NCBI GenBank assembly: GCA_037951105.1
Contig: JBAMJV010002951.1
Coordinates: 1-64,000, forward strand
DNA from: Echinarachnius parma
Taxonomy: Eukaryota > Echinodermata > Echinoidea > Clypeasteroida > Echinarachniidae
Direction of reading: 5' to 3'
DNA length: 64,000 nt
Within the stretch, counting starts at the first letter, position 1; every line of letters starts with the position of its first letter. This document shows, in pieces, positions 19,203-29,320 of the stretch. The position numbers and the translations under genes are program-made. The notes under the pieces were generated by a model, which saw nothing but the letters and a program-made list of their open reading frames with translations, was not told the origin of the DNA and ran no database searches.

Positions 19203-20115
19203 TTATGCCTCCGCCAACGAAGTGGCCGGAGGCATTATGTTTTCGGGTTGTCCGTCCGTCCGTCCGTCCGTACGTACGTCCGTCCGTCCGTCCGTCCGTA
19301 CGTACGTCCCGTTTTCGTTCTCGCGATATCTCAAGAACCAGTTGACGGATCAATTTCAAACTTGGTATGAGTGTACATATTGGGGTGACAATGATCTGAT
19401 TAGATTTTAGGGGTCACGAGGTCAAAGGTCAAGGTCACAGGACTCAATATATATACAAAAATGCCTCGTTCTCGCGATATCTCAAAAACTGGTTGACGGA
19501 TTAAATTCAAACTTGGTATTAGTGTAGATATTGGGGTGGCAATGATCTGATTAGATTTTGGGGTTCATGAGGTCAAAGGTCAAGGTCACAGTACTCAATG
19601 TATGTGTAAAAAAGCCTCGTTCTTGCGATATCTCAAGAACCGGTTGACGGATCAATTTCAAACTTGGTATGAGTGTACATATCGGGGTGCCACTGATCTG
19701 ATTAGATTTGGGGGGTCATGCGGTCAAAGGTCAAGGTCACAGGACTCAATATGTATGCGAAAATGGCTTGTAATGGCAAAATTTCAAGAACTGAATGTCA
19801 GATTTCAATCAAACTCGGTACCTGAATGTATCATAAAGAGTTAACGTAGCCATAAAATGTTGGGGTCATGAGATTGAGGTCAAGGTCACGGGACTCATTA
19901 TGCATGCAAAAAAGCTTGTAATGCCAAAATCTCAAGAACTAAATGTCAGATTTCAATCAAACTTGGTACCTGAATGTTTTTTAGGGAGCCATCAAAGATT
20001 AGGGTCATATGGTCAAGGTCACAGGACTCAAAATATATGAAAAATATTTTTAAAAATTAAATCAGTGCATGTTAATTTGGGCTTGATATTAAAATCGCGT
20101 TATAGCGGAGGCATA
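19203..20115 (+). mobile_element. Element with GCCTCCGC ends and tandem GGTCAAAGGTCAAGGTCAC units
   Basis: Left end TTATGCCTCCGCCAACGAAG and right end TATAGCGGAGGCATAA are inverted. After a hairpin (CGCCAACGAAGTGGCCGGAG) comes (CCGT)n with CGTACG at 19249-19308, then about five tandem units of roughly 150 bp starting CTCGCGATATCTCAAGAACC and ending AAGGTCAAGGTCACAGGACT. Frames reading through it are repeat artefacts. Decayed single units occur at 8500-8900 and 13195-13375. Confidence 0.8.
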
Positions 20116-20161
20116 ATTTTCGATTGCGCGCAATCGAAGATCCATCTAGTTTACCCTAGTA

Positions 20162-20338
20162 CAGTGGAACCTCGTTATAACGAGGTCCTTGGGACCATGA
20201 AAATTTCCTTGTTATGTCAGGTTTCTCATTATATCAGGGTAAAATAACAAAGAAATATAAAGAGCTGGGACCAGCAAAATTACCATGTTATAAGAGGGTT
20301 TTGTTATATCCGACCTCTTTATAACAAGGTTCCACTGT
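20162..20338. mobile_element. pogo-like miniature element, copy 2
   Basis: CAGTGGAACCTCGTTATAAC at the left and TATAACAAGGTTCCACTG at the right, flanked by TA (AGTA|CAGTGG, CCACTG|TATA). A second, truncated right end GTTATATACGAGGTTCCACT follows at 20371-20391. Confidence 0.8.
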
Positions 20339-20428
20339 ATAACTGGTTTTTTTCGTGGTCCAACTGGCCTTGTTATATACGAGGTTCCACTGTTATGTGT
20401 ACATAATGATATCTGTATTTGCCAGTTC

Positions 20429-20594
20429 AGGGCCCCCTTGCAGAAAGAGATCAGATGGATTGCATGTAACAATTAATTGTAAGTCAGATCATGTGTTCTA
20501 AATGCACAAATCTGATTGGTTGAACCATGCACATTTTCTGACTTACAATTAATTGTAACTTACAATCGATCGTTATCTCTTTCTTCAACAGGGC
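20429..20594. mobile_element. Short inverted-repeat element with GGGCCC ends
   Basis: Ends AGGGCCCCCTTGCAGAAAGA and ATCTCTTTCTTCAACAGGGCC are inverted, and TTACAATTAATTGTAA recurs on both sides. A common type of small animal element. Confidence 0.65.
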
Positions 20595-20704
20595 CACGGG
20601 CGTAGACATGTCATTGATACCCATTCAACTGGGGGGGATGATCTATTCATCCATCCCCCCCAGTTGAATAGGTATTACGTAACTCGCTACGCCCGTGAAC
20701 AGGG
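20595..20704. repeat. Perfect hairpin insertion
   Basis: CACGGGCGTAG ... CTACGCCCGTG encloses a second inverted pair, CCAACTGGGGGGGATGA-type against CATCCCCCCCAGTTG. It is flanked by a direct ACAGGGCC at both sides, so it looks like an insertion of about 100 bp into the end of the preceding element. Confidence 0.7.
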
Positions 20705-21180
20705 CCAATGTCTTACATGTCAATAGTAGGATAAATTACTAGTCAGTGGTAAATATAAGTTGTAGTTTATGAAATAAACTGATTGATTTGTGATTTATTA
20801 AGTTTATATATTCCAGGTTGAAATTTGTATTGGGTACATTGTCAGAGTGCAGCTCTTTAAAAGTGTACATACATTAATAGAAAAGTGCAATAATAGTAAA
20901 CAACATTATGAATAAAAGGAGACAAAGATAAGTCTGTGGATAACTTGCTGATGTATTTCTTGTGTGGAGATAGCAGTTTGATGTAGAAATTGTAGAAAGT
21001 TATTCTATGAGAACAATTAAGTACAAACTCAAACATAAAATGTGTTCATTGTATGTTGTCAAGAATTGTGGTTGGTCTTTATTATATAAGATATATTTTG
21101 ATATAGAAAATGTATAAAGGTAAAATGTTTCTTAGACCTGAAGAAACATATCATGTTTCTCTTGTTACAAGGACATAATA
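20705..21180. other. Intergenic DNA, no feature seen
   Basis: AT-rich unique-looking sequence between repeats. No coding frame or RNA gene recognised. Confidence 0.4.
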
Positions 21181-21935
21181 CAGGGAAACCCCGTTATAAC
21201 GAGGTCATCGGGACTGCCAACTTTACCTCGTTATAAGCGGTACCTCGCTATAAACGATCTCATACTCAAGCACATTAAAATACACACAGTGATAAAAGCA
21301 ACATGTGTTACGAGTAATGTGTTGTGTGTTGTATAAACAATGGCTTGTAATTGTGTACTGTGAATAAACAAACGTAATTGCAAGAGTCTCCAAGTTTAAA
21401 ATTGCAACGATGAAGTTTGTTCAAACTCATTCACCTGACGATTTTTGATGTTGTGCTGAAAACAACTGTCCTAATTAGAAATTGCGAATATGAATCGTTC
21501 TTGCGCTATGGGCGAACATGTACAACACCCATTAATTCAAGGGTGTGAGGCAGCATTTTTCCCCCATGTTCACACGTGAATTCACGGGCGCCTTCGATTT
21601 CTAGTCCGCTCCCCTACTGTTAAACAAACAACAACAAAAATCACAACAACAAAATCACGGAAAAACACTTCCCAGATGGAAAAAATATTCATGGAAAACA
21701 AAGTCTCTTTCATTTTTTGGAAACCTCGTTATAAGCGGGTTGATATCTTATGCTTTTCTTTGAGTGTGCGTGAGCAGAATGTGCTCGTTATAACCGGAAT
21801 CTCGCTATATCCGAGCTCGTTATAAGAGGGGCATTGTGCCGTAGAAACACACATTGAAATACTCGGGACTGAATGGTTTGCCTCGTTATAAGCGGTACCT
21901 CATTATAAGCGAGCTCGTTATAACGGGGTTTCCCT
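21181..21935. mobile_element. pogo-like element, 755 bp, TA-flanked
   Basis: CAGGGAAACCCCGTTATAAC at the left and GTTATAACGGGGTTTCCCTG at the right, flanked by TA at both sides. Several internal CTCGTTATAAGCGG words lie toward the right end (21725, 21785, 21880). No transposase frame remains. Confidence 0.82.
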
Positions 21936-23044
21936 GTAGTGTGTAAATGAATGTGGCACAGATAAAGTATCTGATGAATGATGTTAGGTAAATTATTATG
22001 TATAAAACAATATCAATTATGTATTTTGATAGCCTACTATTGGAAGTTATGCAAATTTGTCCCATAAATGTATGCACATGTTGACAAAATGCGAACACAA
22101 ACAGTCATCTATTTGTGTTATGTTGCATTTCCTGTAGTTCTGATGAATGTTGAATTATGGAAATGCTGATCAACCTTTAGGAGTATGTTGGTACACAAAG
22201 TCTTTTCACAATTTGAAGAGACTGCATACCAAATGCTTTGATGTTTAACCCATACAGGACCGGTTACGAAAATATTTGGGCTTTGAAATATTTGGGCTTA
22301 GGTCTATACGGAATATATATTATCGCCAAATCATTCAGTCCTGAATGGGTTAGTGATACTGTCAACCCTGTGTTAAGTGACTATCAACAAATGGCAAACA
22401 AGAACAGTGACCACTGTAGACAAGTGACCTCTATAGACCGGTTCTATAGCATATTTTTCTAGCTGCATGGGATTACTTTTGGTGGTCACTATACTCTGGC
22501 TGCTATAGACAGGTAGCTGCTATCGCAGGTTTGACTGTATGATGTTTTTGTTTAGTGAATAGAGAAAGGGCAAAGATAAATTGATATATTTAACTTTTTC
22601 AAAATGTCCACTATAGATGCAACTTAGGAATTCCTTTGTAATGCTTGGTGCACCTGCAATGCCGTTCAGCAAAGGCCAGGGTAATAATAGAGTGTTTATA
22701 TGAGATGATGACGTCATAATTAAGGGAAATTGAGCATTCCTATTGGTTGATTACTGATGCTTAATCCGGTATAGTAAATAGTAAATTTATAGTGCATATG
22801 CACTATAACTGCGCAGGGGATGGCCTTGGAGTGCGTAATGTGCGCTTGTGCGCTTGTTCTTGAATGGGGAAAATGCGCAGAGCGTGCAATTATTTTTAAT
22901 ACGCGCTGGCCCTTGTACAAAGTATGCAGGGCCGACGAGAGAACACTCACAATTTGAGCAAGGTCAATTTGGGTTTATCAACATGATAACAAAATCAGTT
23001 CCTCAAAATAATCATCTTATATAACAAATAGTACATGATTCCTG
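21936..23044. other. Intergenic DNA with decayed repeats
   Basis: Contains a worn GGACTGG-type TTAA element (22245-22352) and CTATAGACAGGTAGCTGCTA text (about 22380-22540). No gene seen. Open frames here are short and without similarity. Confidence 0.45.
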
Positions 23045-23178
23045 TCGTTAAATATTCCATAATAGACACCTCTACATTTTTAATTTCTCTCGTGCGATTA
23101 TATTGCACTCGGCCTACGGCCTCGATGCAATATATTCGCTCTCGAGAAATTAAAAATGTATCGTTGTCTATTCTGGTA
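23045..23178. repeat. 134 bp hairpin
   Basis: Left arm GAATAGACA-type text through AATTTCTCTCGTGCG and right arm CTCTCGAGAAATTAAAAATG are inverted around CGGCCTACGGCCTCG near 23110-23125. It would fold into a nearly full-length stem, and probably is a miniature foldback element. Confidence 0.75.
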
Positions 23179-23548
23179 TATTCAACTCCAAACCATGCAC
23201 TATTTGGGTAATAATGTGCCTTGGACTAGAATTTCTAGATTGGTTGTGCATTTGTATTCTGAGCTTAGTGTTATTCATATTAATTTCATTTTTTATGCTG
23301 TACTGAAAAGATATTTCAAATTTGCATAATGTGCACATAAATGCAGTAGCCGATGTTATGTCATTGCATGTATGCACAACTAGGTACCCAGTATTTAAAA
23401 ATGATTCTTTGATCCTGTATTGGTTATTACAACATTTACCGTAATTATTATATTCTGTAATAAATCATGATTATTAAAAGTACTAAAAAGAAAAAAGAGT
23501 CATCAAGTTCATAATATGGGTCCTTGTATCTTTAAGTTGCCTATTAGT

Positions 23549-23557
23549 CTGTCCTGT

Positions 23558-23610
<53 letters not shown>
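23549..23610. repeat. (TG)n microsatellite
   Basis: About 30 uninterrupted TG units. The frame reading THTHTH on the other strand is an artefact. Confidence 0.95.
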
Positions 23611-23613
<3 letters not shown>

Positions 23614-23617
23614 TTAC

Positions 23618-24645
23618 AAGGATAGTACAGTTTTGGTCAAACTGAATGTTAGATACCAAAAATTGCACCATATCATTACAAACTATTAGTTGTAACTCCA
23701 TCATGCCCGAAAGTTAAAAGTTAAACATTTAACTTTAATGTTATCATTCAAAAAGCAGCTGTTAAATTGCTCTCTAAAAGCATATTGGTTTCAACCATTT
23801 TTATAACAAATTATGAATGTGATGTTTTGTTAAAATAATATTTGATAGAGAGATCATTAAAGGGATAGTTGAGTTTTGGTCAAACTGAATTTTATTAACC
23901 GAAACCTGCACCATTACAGTACAAACTAATAGTTATAACTCCACCATGGTCAAAAGGTATAGAAAATCATTACAAACGGCTAAGTAAAAACCTGGATATC
24001 ATTCAAAAATAGAAGTTACAACTCAAGAGGGCGCTTTCTAAAAAATCATTGGTTTCAACCATTTTTCATACAAAATTGTGCATATAATGTTTTGTTAAAA
24101 TAATGATTAAATAGAGATATCATCAACAACTATTTAAAAACCTCTTTTGAATTTTTTTGAAAGAAGCGTATAGCATTTTATGTTTTTATATTAACAGTCA
24201 AGATATCTCTGGCTAGACGATATATAAATAAAATATTTTTAAATCAAATTTTACAACTATGAGAGCATTCAAAAGGGAATGATTTTCATTTCACATGTTT
24301 TATTCATTAAACTTTCAAATGGAACTAAAACCAACCAATTTAGTGTCATGGGGCATTTCGGGAATTACCTATACTCAAGTGTACCTTTAATAGCTATATA
24401 TTTAAACAAATCTTTGGTATATTTTCTAAAAAGTGTAGATATTATATAGATTTTTTCTTTCAATTTGTTATTCCAATCGGATACTAGTATATTTATTGAT
24501 ATTTCAGCTGTTTCTGAACCCATTTTGAAGAAATAAAGTTTGCTTTATTGTTAAAATCACCTGCTCTTCCAGATTATTTCACTTAGTTTTCCATTGCCCT
24601 AACAAATTAATTAGTTCTTAAAGTGCCCTCTATAAACCAAAAATT
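23618..24645 (+). mobile_element. AGTTTTGG-family TTAA elements, one inserted in another
   Basis: A first copy starts near 23618 (AGGATAGTACAGTTTTGGTC) and stops at AGAGAGATCA. There TTAA (23857-23860) opens a second copy, TTAAAGGGATAGTTGAGTTT. That copy decays toward about 24645 (ACCAAAAATTG) and its right TTAA is lost. Blocks CCAAAACCTGCACC and CATTGGTTTCAACCATTTTT occur in both. Confidence 0.75.
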
Positions 24646-24864
24646 GTTTTGCATGGAGATGTAGAGGGCACTGTTCAAAATGCTACACCATGGCTAGAGT
24701 GGATATGCAAACAAAAAACACATTAGACATGTAATACAGGGTTGCATTAAAAAAAATGTAGCATGTTTGATGCCTCTGATTCGGTCTACCCCTGCCTGCT
24801 GTAGTGTAGGTCTACATACCTGTTACACAGTAGTGACCAGTGTGGAGAAGTATGGTCAGACTGA

Positions 24865-25140
24865 GGGGGGGGGGGGGGGGGGGGCATGCTAATTATTGGG
24901 TGGCACACTCTTTGTATTTCCTCTTTTGCAAGGGATTTTCCTCATATGATTGTCACTTTTTCAAAATCAATATTATCTTAGGGGGGGCATGTCCCCTGAT
25001 CTGGCGTTGGCCACTAACGTTTACAATGGAACTTCATTTAGGGGGCAGCATTTAGAAAACAGTCATGGTGTAGTCATTGTGCTCGTAATTTTCTGATACC
25101 GATAGGTAGCAGTTCTTGTTTCCCTTGCTTGCCCCTTGCC

Positions 25141-25172
<32 letters not shown>
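24865..25172. repeat. Poly-G (24865-24884) and poly-C (25142-25172) tracts
   Basis: G20 and, 260 bp later, C31. They are inverted with respect to each other; the DNA between has GGGGGGGCATG and ATTTAGGGGGCAGCA, so an element with G/C-tract ends like that at 3447-3951 is possible but not demonstrated. The C31 tract lies about 475 bp upstream of the GALNT2 start codon. Confidence 0.85.
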
Positions 25173-25173
<1 letters not shown>

Positions 25174-25229
25174 CCCTCCGATCCCTCCTCCAAGCCTCTT
25201 ACCCCCTAATTAACCCACACCAACCGGAT

Positions 25230-25646
25230 CCCTCTTTGGCGTGAATGCATGCAATTTGCCGATTTGGTATGCTCGGTACGGTACGCACCTGCAGGTTCGT
25301 GTGCATGCATATGCAGCGCATATCGTCCGTACCGGTACCGGTACCTGACCGTTGTACATGTATGCAATTTGCGCCACAGTACAGACATGTATTCTCGCGC
25401 GCGCCGTGTTGGCCCGCCCCCGATCTGAGCGTGCGACGTGTACCGTACCCCAGCTGTGAGTCTGCAAAGCTAAAGCACATCATCAAGCTCTGAAAAATAA
25501 AGGGCAACCAGCGGCCCGACAGATTAGTGTCACCGGAAGACTCTCGGCGGGCCGATTGCCAAGAAAGGGGGTCATTGCAGGAAGACAAGCAATCTCAGCT
25601 AGCTCTGCTGCTCGAAAACAAATTATTACGGACTTAATATTGCAAA
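25230..25646 (+). promoter_or_regulatory. CpG-rich 5' region and leader of GALNT2
   Basis: CG-rich stretch including ACCGGTACCGGTACC (about 25331-25345) and TCGCGCGCGCCGTG (about 25393), the only sizeable CpG-rich block between the two genes. It ends at the first coding exon; an in-frame TAA at 25635 precedes the ATG. The frames open on both strands here reflect composition. The transcription start is not visible. Confidence 0.5.
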
Positions 25647-25751
25647 ATGGTGGTGCTTATTCGGAGGAGATCGCGACTACTGCTGATAGGGGCAGTTGCG
25701 TGGATCTTAGTAGTTATTCTGTATCTTCACAAGAACGATAATGGCGAAAAA
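25647..25751 (+). CDS. GALNT2: GALNT2 exon 1 (polypeptide N-acetylgalactosaminyltransferase), signal anchor
   Basis: Encodes residues 1-35: MVVLIRRRSRLLLIGAVAWI LVVILYLHKNDNGEK. The arginine cluster followed by a single hydrophobic span (about 11-27) is a type II Golgi signal anchor and matches the RRRSRMLL start of vertebrate GALNT2. The enzyme transfers GalNAc from UDP-GalNAc to Ser/Thr of secreted and membrane proteins in the Golgi, starting mucin-type O-glycans. Start chosen because an in-frame TAA lies 12 bp upstream and the context is AAAATGG. Donor GTGAGT at 25752, phase 0. The six exons in the window (25647-25751, 26757-26998, 38788-38886, 39370-39437, 51432-51497, 60593-60714) join in phase into 234 codons, under half of the usual length of about 570; the rest lies beyond 64000. 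Confidence 0.92.
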
Positions 25752-26756
25752 GTGAGTAAATTGCCCTGTATTGTAAGTGATCTTTCCCGCAAAATCGTGT
25801 TTGGCGTGAACTGACACTCTGACCTGATGACTCTGAATCTGAGTTTGAGGCCAAAGGGTAACTGATCGATTGAGTTTGAATGGTTGAATCGAGCAAGTGT
25901 AATGATCAATGTATTTCTGCGTAAAGTTACTATACGTACAGACGTATAACTGCTAATTCATCAAGGCATGGACATGTTTACGTAGTACCAAACTTGATGA
26001 CATGATCATCAATTTGTAAACAAGCAATATCAATATGAAACTGAAAGTGAACATGTGCATTTTTTCAATTATGATAATTTATGAGTGCTTTTTTCAAAAT
26101 GATTATGTATAACTATTGGCAAATCCCAGAGACTAAATCGCCCTGGCATGCCTGCATGGCCATGCCCATGGCATGGCCCCCGTTTAATTGTTAATTACTG
26201 TGACTCGTTACAAGTAAAAGAAGGTGCCATTCCAATAATGGCATGCTAAATATCTAAACTGTACTGAGCTGTGTATGTGCAGATATGTGATTATCATTAT
26301 GATTTATAGGTCATGTTATGGCAATCTCAATTACAGGCTTGTTTGGCATACAAAATATGCCGAGTCTGAAATATAGAAATCATGCATACCAGTAAAATTA
26401 GCATTCTCTAGTCTTAGACTTAGTTTAGTCCAGCACCCCCACAATTCAGTTGCGTTCATTTTTGGCAAGGTCATGGACAGGAACCTTATCCATTGTTCAC
26501 ACAGAGAAGGGGACCTATGTCCTAAAGTCTAAGCCACAAATAGGCAGTAGGTATATTACTATTAGTCTTACTGTTCATTTTGTTGCTAATTTGCTATTCT
26601 ATTCATTCCAGTAAAATCATGCATGCATTTTCCCAACTTCACTTAGTAATAATCTTACTCATTACTCTTTGTACATTGTAAAAGATGTAAACATCAGCGG
26701 TGAGGGAATTGTTTTTGTAATTGTTTATTTTATTCAATTTTTTTGTTCCTTTTCAG
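25752..26756 (+). other. GALNT2 intron 1, no feature seen
   Basis: About 1 kb of unique intron with normal splice sites (GTGAGT, CTTTTCAG). No element recognised. Confidence 0.5.
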
Positions 26757-26998
26757 AATTCGAGGAAAGGGAGGCTAAAATTTGATGCAGCTGATATGCC
26801 AGGACATTTAGGAGATATCAACAATCCAGAAGTTGCATTTGAAAAGGACAAATCATGGAGACATTTTGATATCAAAGCGTATCTAGAAAAAACCAAAGTT
26901 CGTCCAGGTGGAGATGCCTACATCAGAAATAAATTCAACCAAGTAGAAAGTGATAAACTCGCAGTGGACAGGGATGTACCAGACACAAGAAATTCTCT
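26757..26998 (+). CDS. GALNT2: GALNT2 exon 2, stem region
   Basis: Encodes residues 36-116. It begins [20 protein letters not shown], continues to [20 protein letters not shown] and [13 protein letters not shown]. The [14 protein letters not shown].(I/V)PDTR block is nearly identical to vertebrate GALNT2 and differs from GALNT14 and GALNT16, which supports the subfamily call. Acceptor TTTTCAG at 26756, donor GTAAGT at 26999, exit phase 2. Confidence 0.95.
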
Positions 26999-27010
26999 GT
27001 AAGTAGATTC

Positions 27011-27100
27011 TTAACCCTTTGACTACGGATACCGGGTGGGTTACAAAAGTACTTACAAATTCTAGATGGAGATTTCAGAATCTTGAAGAGAGCGGGTTAA
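27011..27100. mobile_element. Tiny TTAA element near exon 2 donor
   Basis: TTAACCCTTTGACTACGGAT ... GAAGAGAGCGGGTTAA, TTAA at both ends, 90 bp. Starts 12 bp after the exon. Confidence 0.72.
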
Positions 27101-27109
27101 AGGAGAAAT

Positions 27110-27360
27110 TTCCTTCCATTCAGTGGCCGAGAGCACGATCATGACCCAGGACATGTATGTGTGCTCTGCTACGTTCTGTTGATTTGAATGTTATTCTAGA
27201 TAGCATATTGGCGATGATGAGTTTGAGCCAATGATGCAAATTACATACTTGAACCACAGCCACAGGTAAATGTTGCTGTCCATAATCGGGGCCCCTGGGC
27301 CCTGCATGGACTAGCTGATTGTGGGATTCTCCTAGATATCTAGACTCCTGCCGGAGTATT
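27110..27360. repeat. Dispersed repeat, GATCGTGCTCTCGGCCAC type
   Basis: Carries GGGCCCCTGGGCCCTGCATG and the AGAGCACGATCATGACCCAG stretch. Related words GGGCCCAGTGGCCCGATCAT and GACCAGCAACATTTACC occur near 8310-8360 and CCTGCGTCATGATCATGCTC near 8512, in the other orientation. A decayed dispersed element of unknown class. Confidence 0.5.
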
Positions 27361-27382
27361 TTGGGGACCAGTACTGAATGGG

Positions 27383-27708
27383 TTAAAGGGGACCACCATG
27401 CAAAGAACAACACAGGATTATGTTTTGGTACAGAAATAGCTAATTGTCCAACACTTTGCAAAAGGTTGTGTAATAAACAATAAATCACCTAAACTTATGG
27501 AACCAACAGGGCCTTTGATTCGGGCGTAAGCGCCAAACATTTGCGAGTGCATCAATTTTACATGTCACGCTTACGTTTGGGAGACAATAGAACCAAGGAA
27601 GATGCGTCCTATGTATGTCCTCTTTCATAATTTGTCTGGAAACTTAATTTTCTGAACTTGTTGGTGGAATGGACTACTAAAACTATTAAAATCAATAGTT
27701 TTAGTAGT
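27383..27708 (+). mobile_element. GGACCACC-family TTAA element, right end lost
   Basis: TTAAAGGGGACCACCATGCA at the left and the usual interior (CACTTTGCAAAAGGTTGTGT, GAACTTGTTGGTGGAATGGA). It stops where the next TTAA element begins. Confidence 0.75.
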
Positions 27709-29240
27709 TTAAAGGGATAGTTGAGTTTTGGTACATAGAGGGCGCTGTACAAAATAATTTTTTTTGTGAGGTAATGAAAAACTGAGTGTCAAATTTGAAC
27801 GAGCATACAATTTTAATGACGGAATAAACTTTATTTGATTAAAATCGGTTCAGAGACGGCTGAAATATAACCATTTATAATTATTGTGGGGCCCCACAAT
27901 AATTCAATAATTTTGAACCAGCCGTTGAAAAAAAAAAAAAATGCTTACACTTTTCAAAAATTTTCATTTTAGGTGTTTTTAAATACCGTAGCTACACCAG
28001 TAACGGATCACTTTTTGGTGGATACAATTTCTTGCTAAGACAAAATATTTTTTATGGACTATCATACATCGTTGGAAAGCTAAAATAGTGCAGATTACGA
28101 ATATTGTCAATTCAAACTCATTCCGTCACTAATAAGCAAATCACTGCGCGTTTTACGAACCCCTTACGCTGCACCAGTAACGGATCACCACTACACCAGT
28201 AACGGATCACCTGGCTTTATTTTAAAAATAATTGACCAATTATCTTAATTTTTTCATCAAAGTGTTAGCAAATTAGCAATTAATATCCAGGAAAAATGTT
28301 ACTTCTTATTAAAACGTGCTTCCTTATTTAGTTATGAGGAGTTGAATTCTGCCACACCTGATCCTTATGAAATGTTAGCAAAAATCTCACAAAAACCTGA
28401 TTTTACCAAAATATCCAAGTAATTTTCGATTTTCAAGTTAGAAATATCACAGATTCTAGTGAAATACATTGTTACAGCAAAACAAAATTAATTCTGATCC
28501 TTTGTTTTGTTTTTAGAAGGATTTGAAAAGGGGTGATCCGTTACTGGTGTAGATAATTTCTGCCGTAATTATACATTAAAATTTGCCTTTTTTTACTATA
28601 CGCCTGCACCCAAACACCGGGAAAATGCTGTGGGGTGTATACCAGAACATATTCCTGTGTTAATAATATAGAAATTCTAGATCCGTCGGCATATTTTTGT
28701 TTTTTAAACATCTTATTTTTAAAAATATTTTATTTTTTCCCCCGTTTTTTTCTTGAAAATCTGAAATCTGTACATTTTGTCACTAGATGACACTATTTTT
28801 AAGGTTAATTTCTCACTTTTGCACGATGATCATGGAACTGAGGTTTATCAGTTTTAAAAAGGAGATGATAAAGTTGATATTAGATGCACATTCCTCTTCC
28901 AGTTATGAAAATTAAAACAATTAGATAGTCACAAACGTCTTCATGCATCAATGTGGGTAGGTGATCCGTTACTGGTGTATAAACGGTAGTTGTTGATGAT
29001 CTCTCTATTTAATCATTATTTTAACAAAATAGCACATGCACAATGTTTTTATAAAAAATGGTTGAAACCAATGAGCTTTTAGAGAGCGCCCTCTTGAGTT
29101 TAACGGGTGGTTTGTATTTTTTATACCTTTCGAACATGGTGGAGTTATATTAGTTTGTAATGTAATGGTGCAGGTTTTGGTTACTAAAATTCAGTTTGAC
29201 CAAAACTACTCTCTATACCAAAACTCAACTATCCCTTTAA
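27709..29240 (-). mobile_element. AGTTTTGG-family TTAA element interrupted by another element
   Basis: TTAAAGGGATAGTTGAGTTT at the left and AAACTCAACTATCCCTTTAA at the right. The interior order is reversed relative to the copy at 9475. It is split by a 1 kb TA-flanked insertion at 27986-28986; removing that restores the family text AAATAGTTGTTGATGATC. Confidence 0.85.
27986..28986. mobile_element. TA-flanked 1 kb element with repeated ACCAGTAACGGATCAC
   Basis: Inverted ends of about 28 bp (CCGTAGCTACACCAGTAACG against CCGTTTATACACCAGTAACG), flanked by TA at 27984-27985 and 28987-28988, so Tc1/mariner-type by target. The 16-mer ACCAGTAACGGATCAC occurs at 27996, 28173 and 28195 on + and at 28533 and 28961 on -. 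No coding frame is seen. Confidence 0.85.
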
Positions 29241-29320
29241 TTAACCCCTTGACTACGGGAACCGGGTGGGTTGTGTGCAAAGTCTATGGGGATTTCACAA
29301 ACTCGTAGGGAACGGGTTAA
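29241..29320. mobile_element. Tiny TTAA element, 80 bp
   Basis: TTAACCCCTTGACTACGGGA ... CTCGTAGGGAACGGGTTAA. It abuts the TTAA of the preceding element directly. Confidence 0.75.

Noticed and set aside
25199..25588. Several overlapping frames on the - strand upstream of GALNT2
   Set aside because: Shadows of a CpG-rich region; overlapping frames stay open on both strands, which points to composition, not coding.
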